Shown: positions 49,911 to 62,000 of the stretch, one piece after another
Layout of the letters: the number at the start of each line of letters is the position of its first letter
Position numbering within the stretch: position 1 is the stretch's first letter
NCBI GenBank assembly: GCA_038380795.1
Contig: CM076264.1
Coordinates: 7,690,001 to 7,754,000, forward strand
Source: Pyrocephalus nanus
Lineage: Eukaryota > Chordata > Aves > Passeriformes > Tyrannidae
Length of the DNA: 64,000 nucleotides
Reading direction: 5' to 3'
Program-made: the position numbers and the translations under genes
The notes under the pieces: generated by a model
Told to the model about the DNA's origin: nothing
The model's input: the letters and a program-made list of their open reading frames with translations, nothing else
The model's database searches: none

Positions 49911-50640
49911 TGATACCTCAATATATATCAGTATAGTGAAATAGATAGTTAGAATAGTGAAATATAGAGAAATATAACAGAAAGGGAGCAGGAGAGTTTT
50001 TGGTGTGCAATAGGGAAACCTCTGATTGGCATAAGAACAGCCCAGGTGCAGAGAGTACGAACCCACCACCAGAGAATAACCAGGACAAACCAACTTTGTT
50101 CAGCAACACACTGGGGTTTGAGCCAGATAAGGGAGAAGGCAGATAAGAAACAGATCCTGTGAGATGGGATAATTCTTTCAATCATGCCAGTGTCCTCCCT
50201 TACACAACTGGCTCAGGTGAAAAACTCCCCTCTGGGGGAAGTATCAGGACATTCATGAATAGACCTGAAGGTGTTCATCCCTTCTGATGGGGCATAACTG
50301 GCTCAGCCACAGAAATTGACAAACAGTGGCTGTGTCTTAGAAGGGCTCATAAACTATCAAAGACCCCCGAGGCACCCCCAGACTCATTTCTGGGGCCTTC
50401 CACCAGAGGACTGAGCACCACTGAACTTCCCCCACCCTTGACAGATCAAGACTTCAACCAGTGGACACCCAAATTGCAACAACCAAGTCTCATCGCTGGA
50501 TCTTTCCACTTGGCTTTCTTGTCCTTTCTTTCTCTTTCCCTTATATATTTTCTTAAATGATAACTTTACAGTTTCTATTTGTATAGATAATAACCAAAAT
50601 GTCGACATACCTCCTTTCCATTGCAACCAGATTTTTCTAA

Positions 50641-50646
50641 AATAAA
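50641..50646 (+). promoter_or_regulatory. LTR polyadenylation signal AATAAA
   Basis: Canonical AATAAA about 95 bases after the TATA-like motif at 50541, the order expected across the U3/R boundary of an LTR. Confidence 0.5.
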
Positions 50647-50652
50647 CCTGCC

Positions 50653-50727
50653 ACATATATATATATATATATATACACACACATGTGTGTATGTGTGTGT
50701 GTGTGTGTGTTTGTGTGTGTGTGTTTG
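50653..50727. repeat. Compound TA/CA/TG microsatellite inside the LTR
   Basis: An (AT)n block is followed by ACACACACATGTGTGT and then (TG)n with TTTG interruptions. The alternating purine-pyrimidine tract just follows the LTR polyadenylation signal and contains a 14-base perfect palindrome (ACACACATGTGTGT). Confidence 0.9.
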
Positions 50728-50826
50728 TAAACCCTGAGAATTCAGTGTCATTTCACTCCAATCTGCCCCAAGGGGTCCATTAACAAGGACCTCAGTTACC
50801 CTTGCCTTCAAGGGCAGATCGTAACA

Positions 50827-53800
50827 AGTAGACATACCAGTGATGGAAGCAAAGTGTACTGAAGCTTATATTGATTTAAGTAGCCCAGTTTCCAAATATT
50901 CTATTTCACTGCAATTCTAAAAACATAATAAATCCAGATTTTCTGGAATAGCTGTATTTAACTCATAATTTTAACTCTATATATCTCAAATTTTTATTGA
51001 ATCTGAAAAGTAGAAATGCAAGTTAACCTAAAGAGTATGAAACCATCTTGCAAGCTCCTTCCCTCATGAACTCATAATGATTCGAGTGAGATTATTATTG
51101 CTATTGATTACTAGAAATTACTATTGCCATCTTCTGGTGCAATTGAAAATTGGAAGTTATTCTCATTAAAATATGTGTTGAGATTGCTATCTAGTGCTGG
51201 AAAAGGTACTGTTCCTTTTGGAACTGAACACAGAATGCGTAATAGGTGTGGTTTTCCTCTAAATGAATAGCTTTGTGATTTTGCTCCACAAAGCTTTTCT
51301 GTGAACTTGATCAAGCTCGCTAAATTTCTGAACCTGTATTTAAATTCTTTTTAGATAATTTAATGGTTTGGTTTGCTGTGTTTGGCTCAATTTCTAAGAA
51401 TAATAAGGTTTTATTCTCAATTCAATAACAGCATCGTATACAATTATTGATAACAATGACCAAAAACCTTTTCTAAGTTTTCAAGGATTTGAACCCTGTA
51501 TCGAAACAAACATACACTAGCTTATAGCTTTGATGGATAATAGCCAAATGTCTGCTGCCAAGAGTAAATGTTCATGGTTCTAGAACAAAAAGTAAGGAGG
51601 AGATCTTTGGGCATAGTCAAAACACCTTTTGGGCACATTCAAAAACACCTTTGTATAATTTTCAGCCTGATTATGAAAAAAAATATAGGCCAGCCCACTA
51701 AAGAACAATCCACTTGTCAAAATTAGTTACAAGGATAATAAAACCCACCAACTCAGGAGTTAAATCTTTTCATATAAAAGGCTGCCAGAAGTGTAATACA
51801 TATTCCAGGGTAAAGGATATTGACACATTTTTAAGTATTTTATAAATATTGCAAGGCTTCACGGCTGCAAAGTAAAATGAACAAGTTTCATCCTTGAAAT
51901 AGGTCAATGAATATCAAGTCAGTAAGGACTGAATCACCAGGGAATTTTACATTATCTGATGGCTTTCTATCACTGTGTATAACCTTCCACCTAAGTACAG
52001 CTTCCATGCACTGACTGCTTTGTGAAATTTGATGGCCTGTGTTATATACCCGAGGTGTTTTCAGGTTTGCAAATCTGCACATCTGTAAACTAATTATTCA
52101 GAAGGGAATGAAATGCGCTTGCTTCCCTGCTTAGGTTCAGTAGACTGATTTCAGAGTTTTCAGAGACTTAAATTCAGGACAAAAAATAAACAGGGAACTT
52201 GTTAAGGACCCACTGGGGGCTTTCCACTCAGTGCATTAGATATGCTCCTTCATTTATAGGTAGTGATACTTAAAGTCAATTCTTAAATTACTGGAAGTGA
52301 TTCAGCAATGAAAGAAGTTTCTATTGGCTCCAAGATTAAATACATAATACTCTTAAAGAAGTGTGGGGAAATTAAAGGGAAAATGAAGAGGAAAACCCAC
52401 ATAGGATTATAAACTGTTTCCTTTTTTCTTTGCAGATCTAATATCAGACTAGAAGATAATTTAAAAAAAAAAAAATAGAATCATTAATATGCTTACCTAA
52501 CTACAGTACATAATACCTTAATGTTGCAGATGCTCTATTTACCCAGAACAAAGATGAAGTCTTGCTGAATTATTGGCAGGGATTGATCCAAAACAGTTTC
52601 TCAGTAGGAGGAAATCATAAGATACGCAAGGAGGTATCTACCTCCAGCTAATTTGAAGGAGAGTGCTCAGCCCAGGTCCTTCAGTTCTCCTCAGGACATC
52701 ACCATGAGGTTTGAACGAGAACTAGGTTCCCTTTGTCCCACTGCAAACCTGAAGAAGAAACCAAAGGGGTTGGCTGAGCTGGTCCAAAGAGAGCCTTTCT
52801 AAAACTTCTTTCTTTTTCCTTCTGCTGAGGACATTGCATTACCAAAAGGCAGAGGGTCAAGCTAGCACACTAGGCTGTGTTCCAAATAAAAAACCGTCTT
52901 GGATGGTTCTGAGCCTATCATTCTCCCTCCCTTCTCTTGATGCTTCCTTAGTGCACCTTCAAGAATTGCCATCCTTTGCCCCGGCTTCTGCACCCCAAAA
53001 CGCAAAGAGGCTGAAATAGATGCTTCAGGGAACAGCAGCTCTTCTCTGAGCAGGAGAGGAAGAAGCAACTTTTCAGAGAAGAAAGCTGAAGTGGGTCTGT
53101 GAAGAATTATTGGTCACATGGCAAGAGCCTTGCAACCTGAATTCGATTAACTACACAGATCTTTTACCCTCCATAAATTATGCATTAGCAGGCAGCCACT
53201 TAACTGATACTCTTGAGTTTTAACCAAACTCCATTAGAAGTGAAGAACAGAGCACATTTTTTCTGTCCTTCCTTTCTGGAACAGTTTCACTCTAAGGCTG
53301 CTTCCGAATTTTATCCACTATCTGCATACTCTGGGTATGTGCTACTAGTTCTAGTCCAACTCTGATTCTGTCTTGCTTATAATTTACAAATGTAATACAA
53401 AGAATATGCAGACAATTAGTTGTATTTTTATAAGGTTGTTTTGACCTCTTTTACAAATATTTTCAGCTTCTGGCATCTATTCCATTGCCAGAAGTGACAA
53501 AAATAATCACAATTTTTATGCTGCTGTTGTATTAATATTTATCTTTCTTTTCTTAGTTCATATATATTTGTCATGGCAAATTTTGTACTGGCCCTTTATA
53601 CCACGGATAGAGGAGTTCTGAGATGTCATCCCTCAATTCTCAGATATCATTCCTTTCCTAGTTTAAACTTCTAATCAGCCTATCTACCTTCTGCACTGAC
53701 AGCCCTGGTTACACAATAGTTCGGGGAGCATTCACCCACCACAAAACAGGGGACATCCTGAGTGCTCAAGAACTTTTTTAAAAGGCATTCATTTTTTATT

Positions 53801-56800
53801 ATTATTGAAGCAAATCAATTACTCTAATTTTAAAGTTTTGCTGGATCCGAGTCAACCATTACTCTTGCCTATCATCCGCCAAAGACCCATCAAACAAAAA
53901 TTTAAAACTCTCACAGATCCCAAATATTTTGGCAGCCATCCACCAGCCTCTAAAAAACCTACTTAATTTTTCATGGCAGTCAGGGCTTTCTGAAAGTTAA
54001 TCTATTAGATACAAAATTACTTTCAAATAAGAGTAAGCCAATGATTTGAACCCTTCAGAGCAGCACAATTGGGAGCTGAAGACAATGCTGCTGGAAGAGG
54101 TATCCAAATGTCCCAACCACAGCAAAGGATTGTGCAGGTGGAGCAAGACTCCACTGAGATGAATGCTTGAGAAATTCAGAAAGAAAAGGTGGTTCCTGTC
54201 CAGACCTTTAGAAAATATTTTATTTCCTGTATTGTGACTACTCTGTAAAAAAGACTGACAAAAATTGGCTACCTTATAATCCCATTGCCCCATGTTTGTT
54301 TTTTTTTCAGTAGAAATATATGTTTCCCAGATGGTATAGCTTGTCTTCTTAATTGCAGCACTGACTCTGTAGGTCATTTTAGGAGAGACTTGTTACTTCC
54401 CTGATTCTCAGGTTGCTCCTATATAGAAAGGAAAAACTAATGTCTATTTTAAGTACCTGGAGAACCATGGCTGGAATGTGTTCCTTGAAAGCAATTGCTA
54501 CTTAGAAATGACAACAGAAAACCAGAAAATGTTTAAAAAATAATTAACTAAAAATGGACCACTTCAAAAAGTATTTTTTGTTACTCTTCACTCCCATGCA
54601 CACCAAGGTATGACAGCACCAATGGAAAGGTTTTTTTGAGGGATTTTTGTCCACCAAAAAGGAAAGTCTCTTACCATCTCCTTTTTTTTTTGCCATTATT
54701 AGTACATTCTCTACTTAATTTTTAAGAGATTAATTCCTCTTATATTTATAATTTTTATTTATTCCATTTTAATGACCTTTTCTTTGCCATTAGCCTTTTC
54801 AGTGATGTAAAAAACAAGATACCACACCTTTGTCAAGGTCTGGTCTAAAAGTCCCTTTCCTCTGCCCCTCACTAGCACTCTCTTCTATGAGAAAGCAGAG
54901 GCAGAAACAGTTTTCACAGACACTCACCAAATGTCTGTGAAGGTGATGCACATTTTCTTCACACCCCTTAGAAACCTCAGTTCTCACTTCTACCCATAAA
55001 ATCAGTGATTTAAAGGAGGGAGAGAGACTTGCTAAGGCTTCAGCCATTTGGAGGGCCTAGACAGGCCTTATCATTTTGTTTTACTTCACTGATCCCTTGC
55101 ATTAAAACAGGCAAAGACAACTAAGGTGAGCAGAGGAAGAAAAGCAAAGAAGTCAGAGAACCTTGTGCTTGTTTTCCTGGGTCTATGCAGCATTTTGACG
55201 GCCTTATGAAGAAAGAAAGGTCTTTAGGATGCTTAGAGCATGAGACTGAAAAAAAGACAGCAGACCAATGGGAATTTAGTAGAAATTTGCGAGCACACGT
55301 GCACTGCCCCCGCAACATCTTCTCAGATCTCCTCTGGTGGCCACACCTGGTTGTCTCCCGGCTTTTGTATTCAGAAGAGTTGCTTAAGGAGACAGCAAGC
55401 GTGGGATAAAAAATAAATAATAATCAAAAATTTTAAAATAAATAGTAATACCATTTGCATTCCAGTAAAATCAGATTTCCATGTGGAGAAAGAAGAAAAA
55501 TGGAGGCATTTGGGACTTTAAAGACAAGAAACAATTTACATACATACTACTGCATGTTGCTGCCTGTTTCTCTTTTCTTTGACTATGTTGTAGTGGTTTT
55601 CTCTTCCTACTGAATATTTTTAGGTAGCAGCTACCCTTTAAGCTTCTCATTTAAGCCTCTGCTTATTACTGAAAAATAAGTTTTTTGAAGACATGAAAAT
55701 ATTTTGTTAAAAAAGCTGGGTCTAAAGTTTGAAAAGTCATTGGGGAATATTTTGCTATTCCCATCAGTGAAAATACTATTTTGTACATGACAATAATAAA
55801 TGAAAACAAGTCCTCTGAAGTAACTTTTACAAAACAAATAATAGCCAAGTATTCCATAAATGTAGCTGGTAGCTGGTATGGTCTTTAGTGAAACAAGATT
55901 CACTACAGTAAATTTAGACAAATATTTTTTTGTAAAACATTTTGAGAAACATGTATTTTTGCTGTGCATACAACAGTGGTTTCCATCACTGTAAAAATAA
56001 GTTTTTTCATAACCTTTTTCTGGTCTATTTTCCTGAAAATCCTACAATTTTTATCAAAAGTCTTGTTGCACTCCAAAAAATTTTTTTGCAACAGAACAAT
56101 AAATATTTTATGTATTAATATATTGCTAAAAAGACGATTCAATGTTTATAAAAGAAAATATGACACATAGAAAGTCAGGTACATTTTAAATAATCCCAGT
56201 TGCTGTTTTGCACGAGTTAGCCTTTAGAGTTTGGCTCATTGAAGGGGCCAGGTAGGGGTGCAGTTGTTGGGGTTTTTATCTATACACAAGTGTAATATGG
56301 ATTCATGAGAAGTCTAGTATGAATTTCTATGAAAGGAGAGTTTCTTTCCTTTGTTATTTGGTGATACAGTTGTATTTGGAACGTTATGTGGCTTATGGTA
56401 CTGGAAAATTATATTACTGTGTGGAATAGGCATTAATCCTTTTTATATGTAGGCTTTGTCCAATAGACAAAAAGATGGGTTTAGGTTAAAAAATAAATAA
56501 ATAAAAAAGAAATTTTCCTGGCCATGTTGTCACTGTTGATGCTATCTCCCATAAAAATACATTTTTATTAAACAGTACTTATTCAGTAAGGTCAAAACTT
56601 GTAAGTAAAATACACTGATATTTTTACTTTAGAAATAAATATTGGCAGCTAATAAGGATCTGTCATCTTGGGAAGCAGAACTGAAGAAGCAATAATCAGA
56701 TGAAACTGCAATAAGAAAAAAAACACAAGAGAAGATAATCAACAACCAAGTTAATATTCACTATAATAATTAACAAACACTTTGGTAAAAGTGAGAGAGG

Positions 56801-57485
56801 GAAATACCTTGTTTCAATATAAAACAAGTGCAGATGTTTCAAGACTGACAATATCAAGTGCATCTTCAGTGGCAATAAGATTTATCTGTGCTCCCTGCTG
56901 AATTTCTCATCATTTTCAGTCCAAATTGTTCTCCTGTGGCTCCATTTCCACAATCATAAGCTTACTAAAAGTGTGAGGTATTTTTCATTGAAAGAAAAAT
57001 AATTCCTCATGATATGACAGTCAAAGAAATGCTGTGTTTATAGTTGTGCTGCTATGCCTTCTCAACACAGCTTCAGAAATAGAGACAACCTGTTTGCTGA
57101 CTGGGGAGGAAAAGAAAAAAAGCATACTAGAAACGAAGAAAAAACTCCAAACTTTTTATTCTTGTAACAGCTTCCTTATTCTCTATTTTTTTATTGTCTT
57201 TCTATGCTCACAGAACTCTCACAGATTTGGATTCTCCTTGGCTCATTGCCCAGACATGCTTCGAGCTCACTGATGTTCTCCACAGAAAGGTTTTTGCATC
57301 TTCTGAAAATAATGCAATCTTTCCTTTCCTCTATCTGAATTTCACCTTATTCTCCCCGATAATTTTCATTTTGGGAGTACAGTGGCCGTGCATTTGGGAT
57401 GCTATCACGTGCATTGCTTAATCAAACCTGGCGGTGGTGATGGAATTTTTGGCTGAAGTTTATTTTTTCCCATTTTACTGTTCAG
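50827..57485. other. Non-coding sequence
   Basis: Mostly AT-rich. The longest frame in the window lies here (126 codons minus, 53997-54377) but has no domain, no codon bias and no splice context. The 112-codon frame at 55631-55969 minus is Phe/Lys/Ile-rich chance. No repeats recognised beyond short A or T runs. Confidence 0.5.
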
Positions 57486-57538
57486 AAAAGTTGGATGGAT
57501 TGGGAGTGGGGGTTTCCTTCTCACCAGAAATTCATAAG
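57486..57538 (+). other. Candidate 53 bp exon with strong splice sites
   Basis: The acceptor TTTTTTCCCATTTTACTGTTCAG is followed 53 bases later by the donor ATAAG|GTAAGC. Both are strong. Two of three frames are open; the better one reads KLDGLGVGVSFSPEIHK. It is a small exon with no recognised family, and could also be a non-coding RNA exon or chance. Confidence 0.2.
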
Positions 57539-58329
57539 GTAAGCTTGAACAAAGCCTTTCTGCTGCAATGTGGGACCACTGCAGACACCAATTCAATGGT
57601 AAACCCAGGTTCTTGAGAGACTAAGAGTCAGAAAGAGAAGTCTTTCATTTTCCATTCTTATATGCAAAGGAAGCAGAATAATAAGAAACAACATTAGTGA
57701 AATATAAAGGCAGAAGAGCTGGAGTTGCTCTCTGTCAAGGAATTAATACTGTAAAAGTTGTCTGCTTGTCACTAGATCTGACATTAGATAAAGCTCTGGG
57801 TGTTTTCATTTGATTTTTATTATTATTAAATACTTTTCCTTATCTGCCAAAAATGACAGTATACTGCAGGTAAAACCACATATACAATTTATTTTACACA
57901 AACCAGTATTTTTTTTTTCCCTTGCCTGTAGAACAAATACTTCAGCGTTAACTACTTTCTTCCCCTTCTTGTGCATAATATTGTCTGAAATGCCTGCGAA
58001 TTTCCATTAGCTATGATTGCTATCAGCAGAGGATAAACCCACAACCATCAGATCCCAGGCTTTGTAGCCTCCCATCACCACCTACTTTTGTGGTCTTTAA
58101 AACCTACCAGCCCTGCAGCACAACCGGAGGCCTAGCTTAATTAATCCTTTTCAAAAAGAAGCCACTGGTTTGTTCCAACTTGTTTCATCCCCTACAAAGA
58201 GTCAAGCCAAGGCCGTACTCTCCCAACAACCACAACATGAGAGCACCAGGCCATCTGGCTATCTCATTGTATCTTGAAAGCATGAACCTAAATGAAATGT
58301 TTCTGTTTGTGGATAGCATGCTTTAAACA
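57539..58329. other. Non-coding sequence
   Basis: No gene or repeat recognised. Confidence 0.5.
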
Positions 58330-58470
58330 ATGAAAAGACCAGCTGATATTCACCAAACTGGTAGTACATTAAAACTTCATAATAACAAGCAAACCCACGC
58401 TGACAAGCGCAGTCTAATAACATTCTGTCATTCATCATAATTAGGAGCTTGCGATAAATCTGATGTTCTA
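58330..58470. promoter_or_regulatory. Candidate conserved non-coding element (weak)
   Basis: Repeat-free block with CATTCATCATAATTAGGAG, GCGATAAATC and CTAATAACATTC, combining a homeodomain TAATTA core with rare CpGs kept in AT-rich DNA. Inference from texture only. Confidence 0.12.
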
Positions 58471-59001
58471 CTCTTCGTGTATATATTCCTTTTAAATGTA
58501 CTCACTTTCCCTTTAAGATTTAGTTTTCTTCAAATATCATTAGTCAATTGTGTTCAGGAAAGGAAAACAGGGAACATAGACAACAAAACAGGCTAACTCT
58601 TCCATGAAGTGGATCACACTGAGTACCTATCAAAGAAAACATGCAACAATTAAAGGTACCCATATCCCAGAGAAAAAATACAACTTCTAAATCCTTTTTA
58701 TTTAGTGTTACAAAGGGTTCACATCCTCTTTTTACTCTCAAACTGAAAAATTTGATAAACTATTTGAATGTTTTGTATAAATATTTGTAGATAAGAGAGA
58801 TTCCACCCCACCAGGAGGCATCAGAGGTTTTGATCTACATTCTTTCATACTGACCCACCTGGGACACATTCCTATAAGTTTAGAGGTGCTATTAAGCATA
58901 ACCCAGAAACTGTATCATCACAATGTTTCAGGATGGTATGTTTACTGGAAGAATAAACTTCTTGAAAATATTTTATAGACTTATTCCCAAGAACCAAATT
59001 T
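58471..59001. other. Non-coding sequence
   Basis: Nothing recognised. Confidence 0.5.
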
Positions 59002-59097
59002 AAAAAAAAAAAAAAAAAAAAAAAGAAAAAGAAGAAGAAGAAGAAAGAAAGAAAGAAAGAGAAAGAAAGAAAGAAGAAAAGACAGAAAGAAAGAAAG
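59002..59097. repeat. Poly-A plus GAA/GAAA microsatellite
   Basis: Twenty-three A, then GAAAAAGAAGAAGAAGAAG, then GAAAGAAAGAAAG units with minor interruptions. A pure purine strand about 96 bases long. The minus-strand frame through it is a Phe/Leu/Ser-rich artefact. Confidence 0.95.
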
Positions 59098-62000
59098 TAG
59101 GAACAATAAAAAAGTTATATATACCCAATCTACAAAAGCTGAAGAATCTGGCTTGTGAGGGAGACACAAATCCCTAGTCTGCTGGGATCCAATCTTTGCA
59201 GACTCAATTTTCATGCTGGATTAACTCCTGATGATGACTTCAAAAGGACCAGGTTTTCACCTCAAGTGTTCAAAGCAAAACTGAAAAGAAAAAAGCCCAC
59301 ACAAGACTCCCCAACCTGTTTTTGATGTGGAATGTGCTGCAAAGGATGACTGGGACTTGCTGAGCAGCCCTGATCCTCTAATCTACATTGTTCAAGAAAA
59401 TGACTTTGAAATGCGTTTTGTGGTGTAGAATTATTTTGTGGTGCAAATGATTACGTAACCTGATGTAACCTGTTATATAATTTAATGTGTAATCATCAGA
59501 TTCTGTACAAGGGAAATCTAGCTAAAATGTTTGGAATAATATCTTGTTTACAGCATCAGATAGATTTGCAAAGAGATGTCTGATGTGTACTGCATGTACT
59601 ATTCAAGTGTACACAGTTTCAGGGATAACTTATATTATACCAATGTATAACTTCTGTTATACCAATATATTATATTTTTATTCTTACATATCTCATTCCA
59701 AAGCTTTTTTGTGTTTCTGTCTTTCTGTGTTTTAGTTTTCTTGTCATGTTTAAAGCAATATATCAAGCTGAGCTTCATAGTTAAGCCCAAACATGGAACA
59801 GGTGCACTTTTATATTTTGACTAGGAAACATTAGACTCTGCATAAAGAGCTGACTAAAAAAAATTTCAAAACAGAGTGCTTGTTACAGGGGAGCAAATTA
59901 TAACAACAACAAAGAATCCCATTTCCAATCTTTCAGCAAAGCAGAGGCAGTAATGATTCTTCTAATGGTAAGATGATAATTGTCATGTAATGTTATATCA
60001 TCTTTGTTTGGAGGTGCTTGCTATTTTCCATTCTCAGCACCTTTCTGAAAGGTTACACAACCTGTAAATTAGTTACTATACAAAGTTTGGGTGAGCAGCC
60101 CAAACTCAACCCTGAGCCAGGCCCTAGAAAGTTCATTTCATGTCATAAAAACATCACTGAAGATTCCAGTCAGAAATCAAACGGATAGCTAAGGATGAAA
60201 GGTGATGATAATCTTGAAGATTAAATGCAGAAATGTTTCAGAACACAATTCCACATTTTCTAATGAAATGACAAAGTTGTTTCCACTTTGGAAAGTGCTT
60301 TTGACAAGGCTCCGCATTTGAGGGTAATGTCTGTTTCTAAAGGGCAAGCGTTATAGAATAAAAGTTGGTTCACAAAATTACAGACCAAATGAGGAAAAAC
60401 AAATTAGTAGTTTTAAATGGGTCCATAGAACAGTAAATAATAAGGAATCAGAAAAACAAATATTTTTTTCATTTAAATGCTAATATCACCTTTGTCTTCT
60501 AGAAATAAAGAAAATTAATAGGAACAATCAAGCTCAACAACCAGGGGCTACCAGCAGGATATTCACCACTTTGTAACCAAATGGGACATTTCATAGCTAT
60601 GAAATTTTGCAGCTATTTGTTTTGAACTAAACAACATCCCACATTTGTTCCTGTTACTGGTTTTCCCTACTCCATTACCTTAGGGTGAAGCTGAAATACC
60701 CAGTGCCCTCTCTCACCCAATGGCCTCTGCTGTGGGTACTCAGGTGCATCTTCACCAAACTGATGGTGTGGATGCAAAATACATTCCTGTTCAGAACAGA
60801 TGCTATGAAATATGCTGATCAGAGCTGACATTCATCTTGGTAACATTTATGAAATCTCTCCCACAGCTTTGTATCTAAGTCACTTGGCATCTGCACTCAA
60901 ACACTGATCCTCCAGTGACTCTGGTCAGCAGCATGCAGATGTGCTGCTAAAAGCTGTCTTCAAACAGTTTCTGTTCAGATGTGAGAGAGGGGAAGAGTTT
61001 GGGAGCTGGGGCACATGAGAGAGAAAACCAAAACATAAGAACTGAGGGTTTGTGTATCACCATATTGCTGAACAACTGAACTAAAATATTTATAAATTTT
61101 TGCTATGAGAAATCAGTTTTCATACATTTATCACTAATTCTCTTTTCAAGCCAATGTAAAGTTTAACCAAGCACATGCTCTATAAATTAAGCAAATTCCA
61201 TATTTTAGGATTTCAGGAACAAACCCTTTATTCACAGTCCCTGACAGAACTAAGTAAACAGACTCACTGCTCCCAAGCAAGGGATGTTATCCCTCATTCA
61301 GTCAACAGCAGCAACACTCGGTTTCCCACTTCCTGGGTCTGAGCCCATTCACAGATACACAGAAGCAAATGCTGTGCTCTCTGCCAGCACAAGGCAGGTG
61401 AGAAGGAAAAGGCTAGAAAGAAACAGAAAAGGACTGCACAAGGGGAAAAAGATCACTTTTTATGTGCCCTTTTCTTTTTTCTTTTTTTTTTTCACCTTAA
61501 TTGTTCGAGTCTATATACTGGTAAACACATAAAATAGGCTACATAAGTCTTTCTTCTGACCTAGCATGGGAGCTCTTGCTGCATTTCACTACCAAGTATG
61601 ATGATATATCACAAAACTCTCTCTGTTGTCAGAGAGAGCTTAAAATTCAACCTAGAAGCACATACACGCTAAAATTTGAATGTTCTCATATAGTATATTT
61701 AATAAAGATAATTTTAAGTAACCATTTATCCAAGAAAACTCAAAGCATACAAAGCTTGTTGATAAAAAAGGTACTGATAGGAAATTAAAGCTATGGCCTA
61801 AACATTTTTTTAACAGTGATTCCAAATTCACTGTAACGCTGTTCAGTGAATCTTACATGTGGTTATAGGAGCCCTCAGAGTAACAGCATCACATTTCCAG
61901 CACATGAGAAATTGAGTCCCAAATTCCTGCTGAGTCTTCTGTGATGCCTTGGTGTACAGTTTGCATGAGAAAGAGCTCATTATGCCCCACATGATCACAG

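Larger units (their letters stand above)
49911..50826 (+). mobile_element. Solo LTR of an endogenous retrovirus (ERVL/ERV3-like)
   Basis: About 916 bp running from TGATAC to GTAACA, near-complementary ends (5 of 6) of the TG...CA kind required by retroviral integrase. The flanks read AGTAT before and AGTAG after, a 4-of-5 match to a 5-base target-site duplication. Inside are a TATA-like motif (TTATATATTT, 50541), AATAAA at 50641, and duplicated motifs AACTGGCTCAG (50206 and 50296) and ATAGTGAAATA (49933 and 49954). No gag, pol or env and no second LTR are present in the window, so this is a solitary LTR left by recombination. The promoter-to-polyadenylation order sets plus orientation. The family name is inferred from general form, not from a database match. 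Confidence 0.7.

Noticed and set aside
53997..54377. 126-codon minus-strand frame, longest in the window
   Set aside because: No domain, no splice context, ordinary AT-rich composition. One frame of this length is expected by chance in 64 kb.
58981..59214. Phe/Leu/Ser-rich minus frame
   Set aside because: Translation of the GAAA microsatellite and poly-A run.
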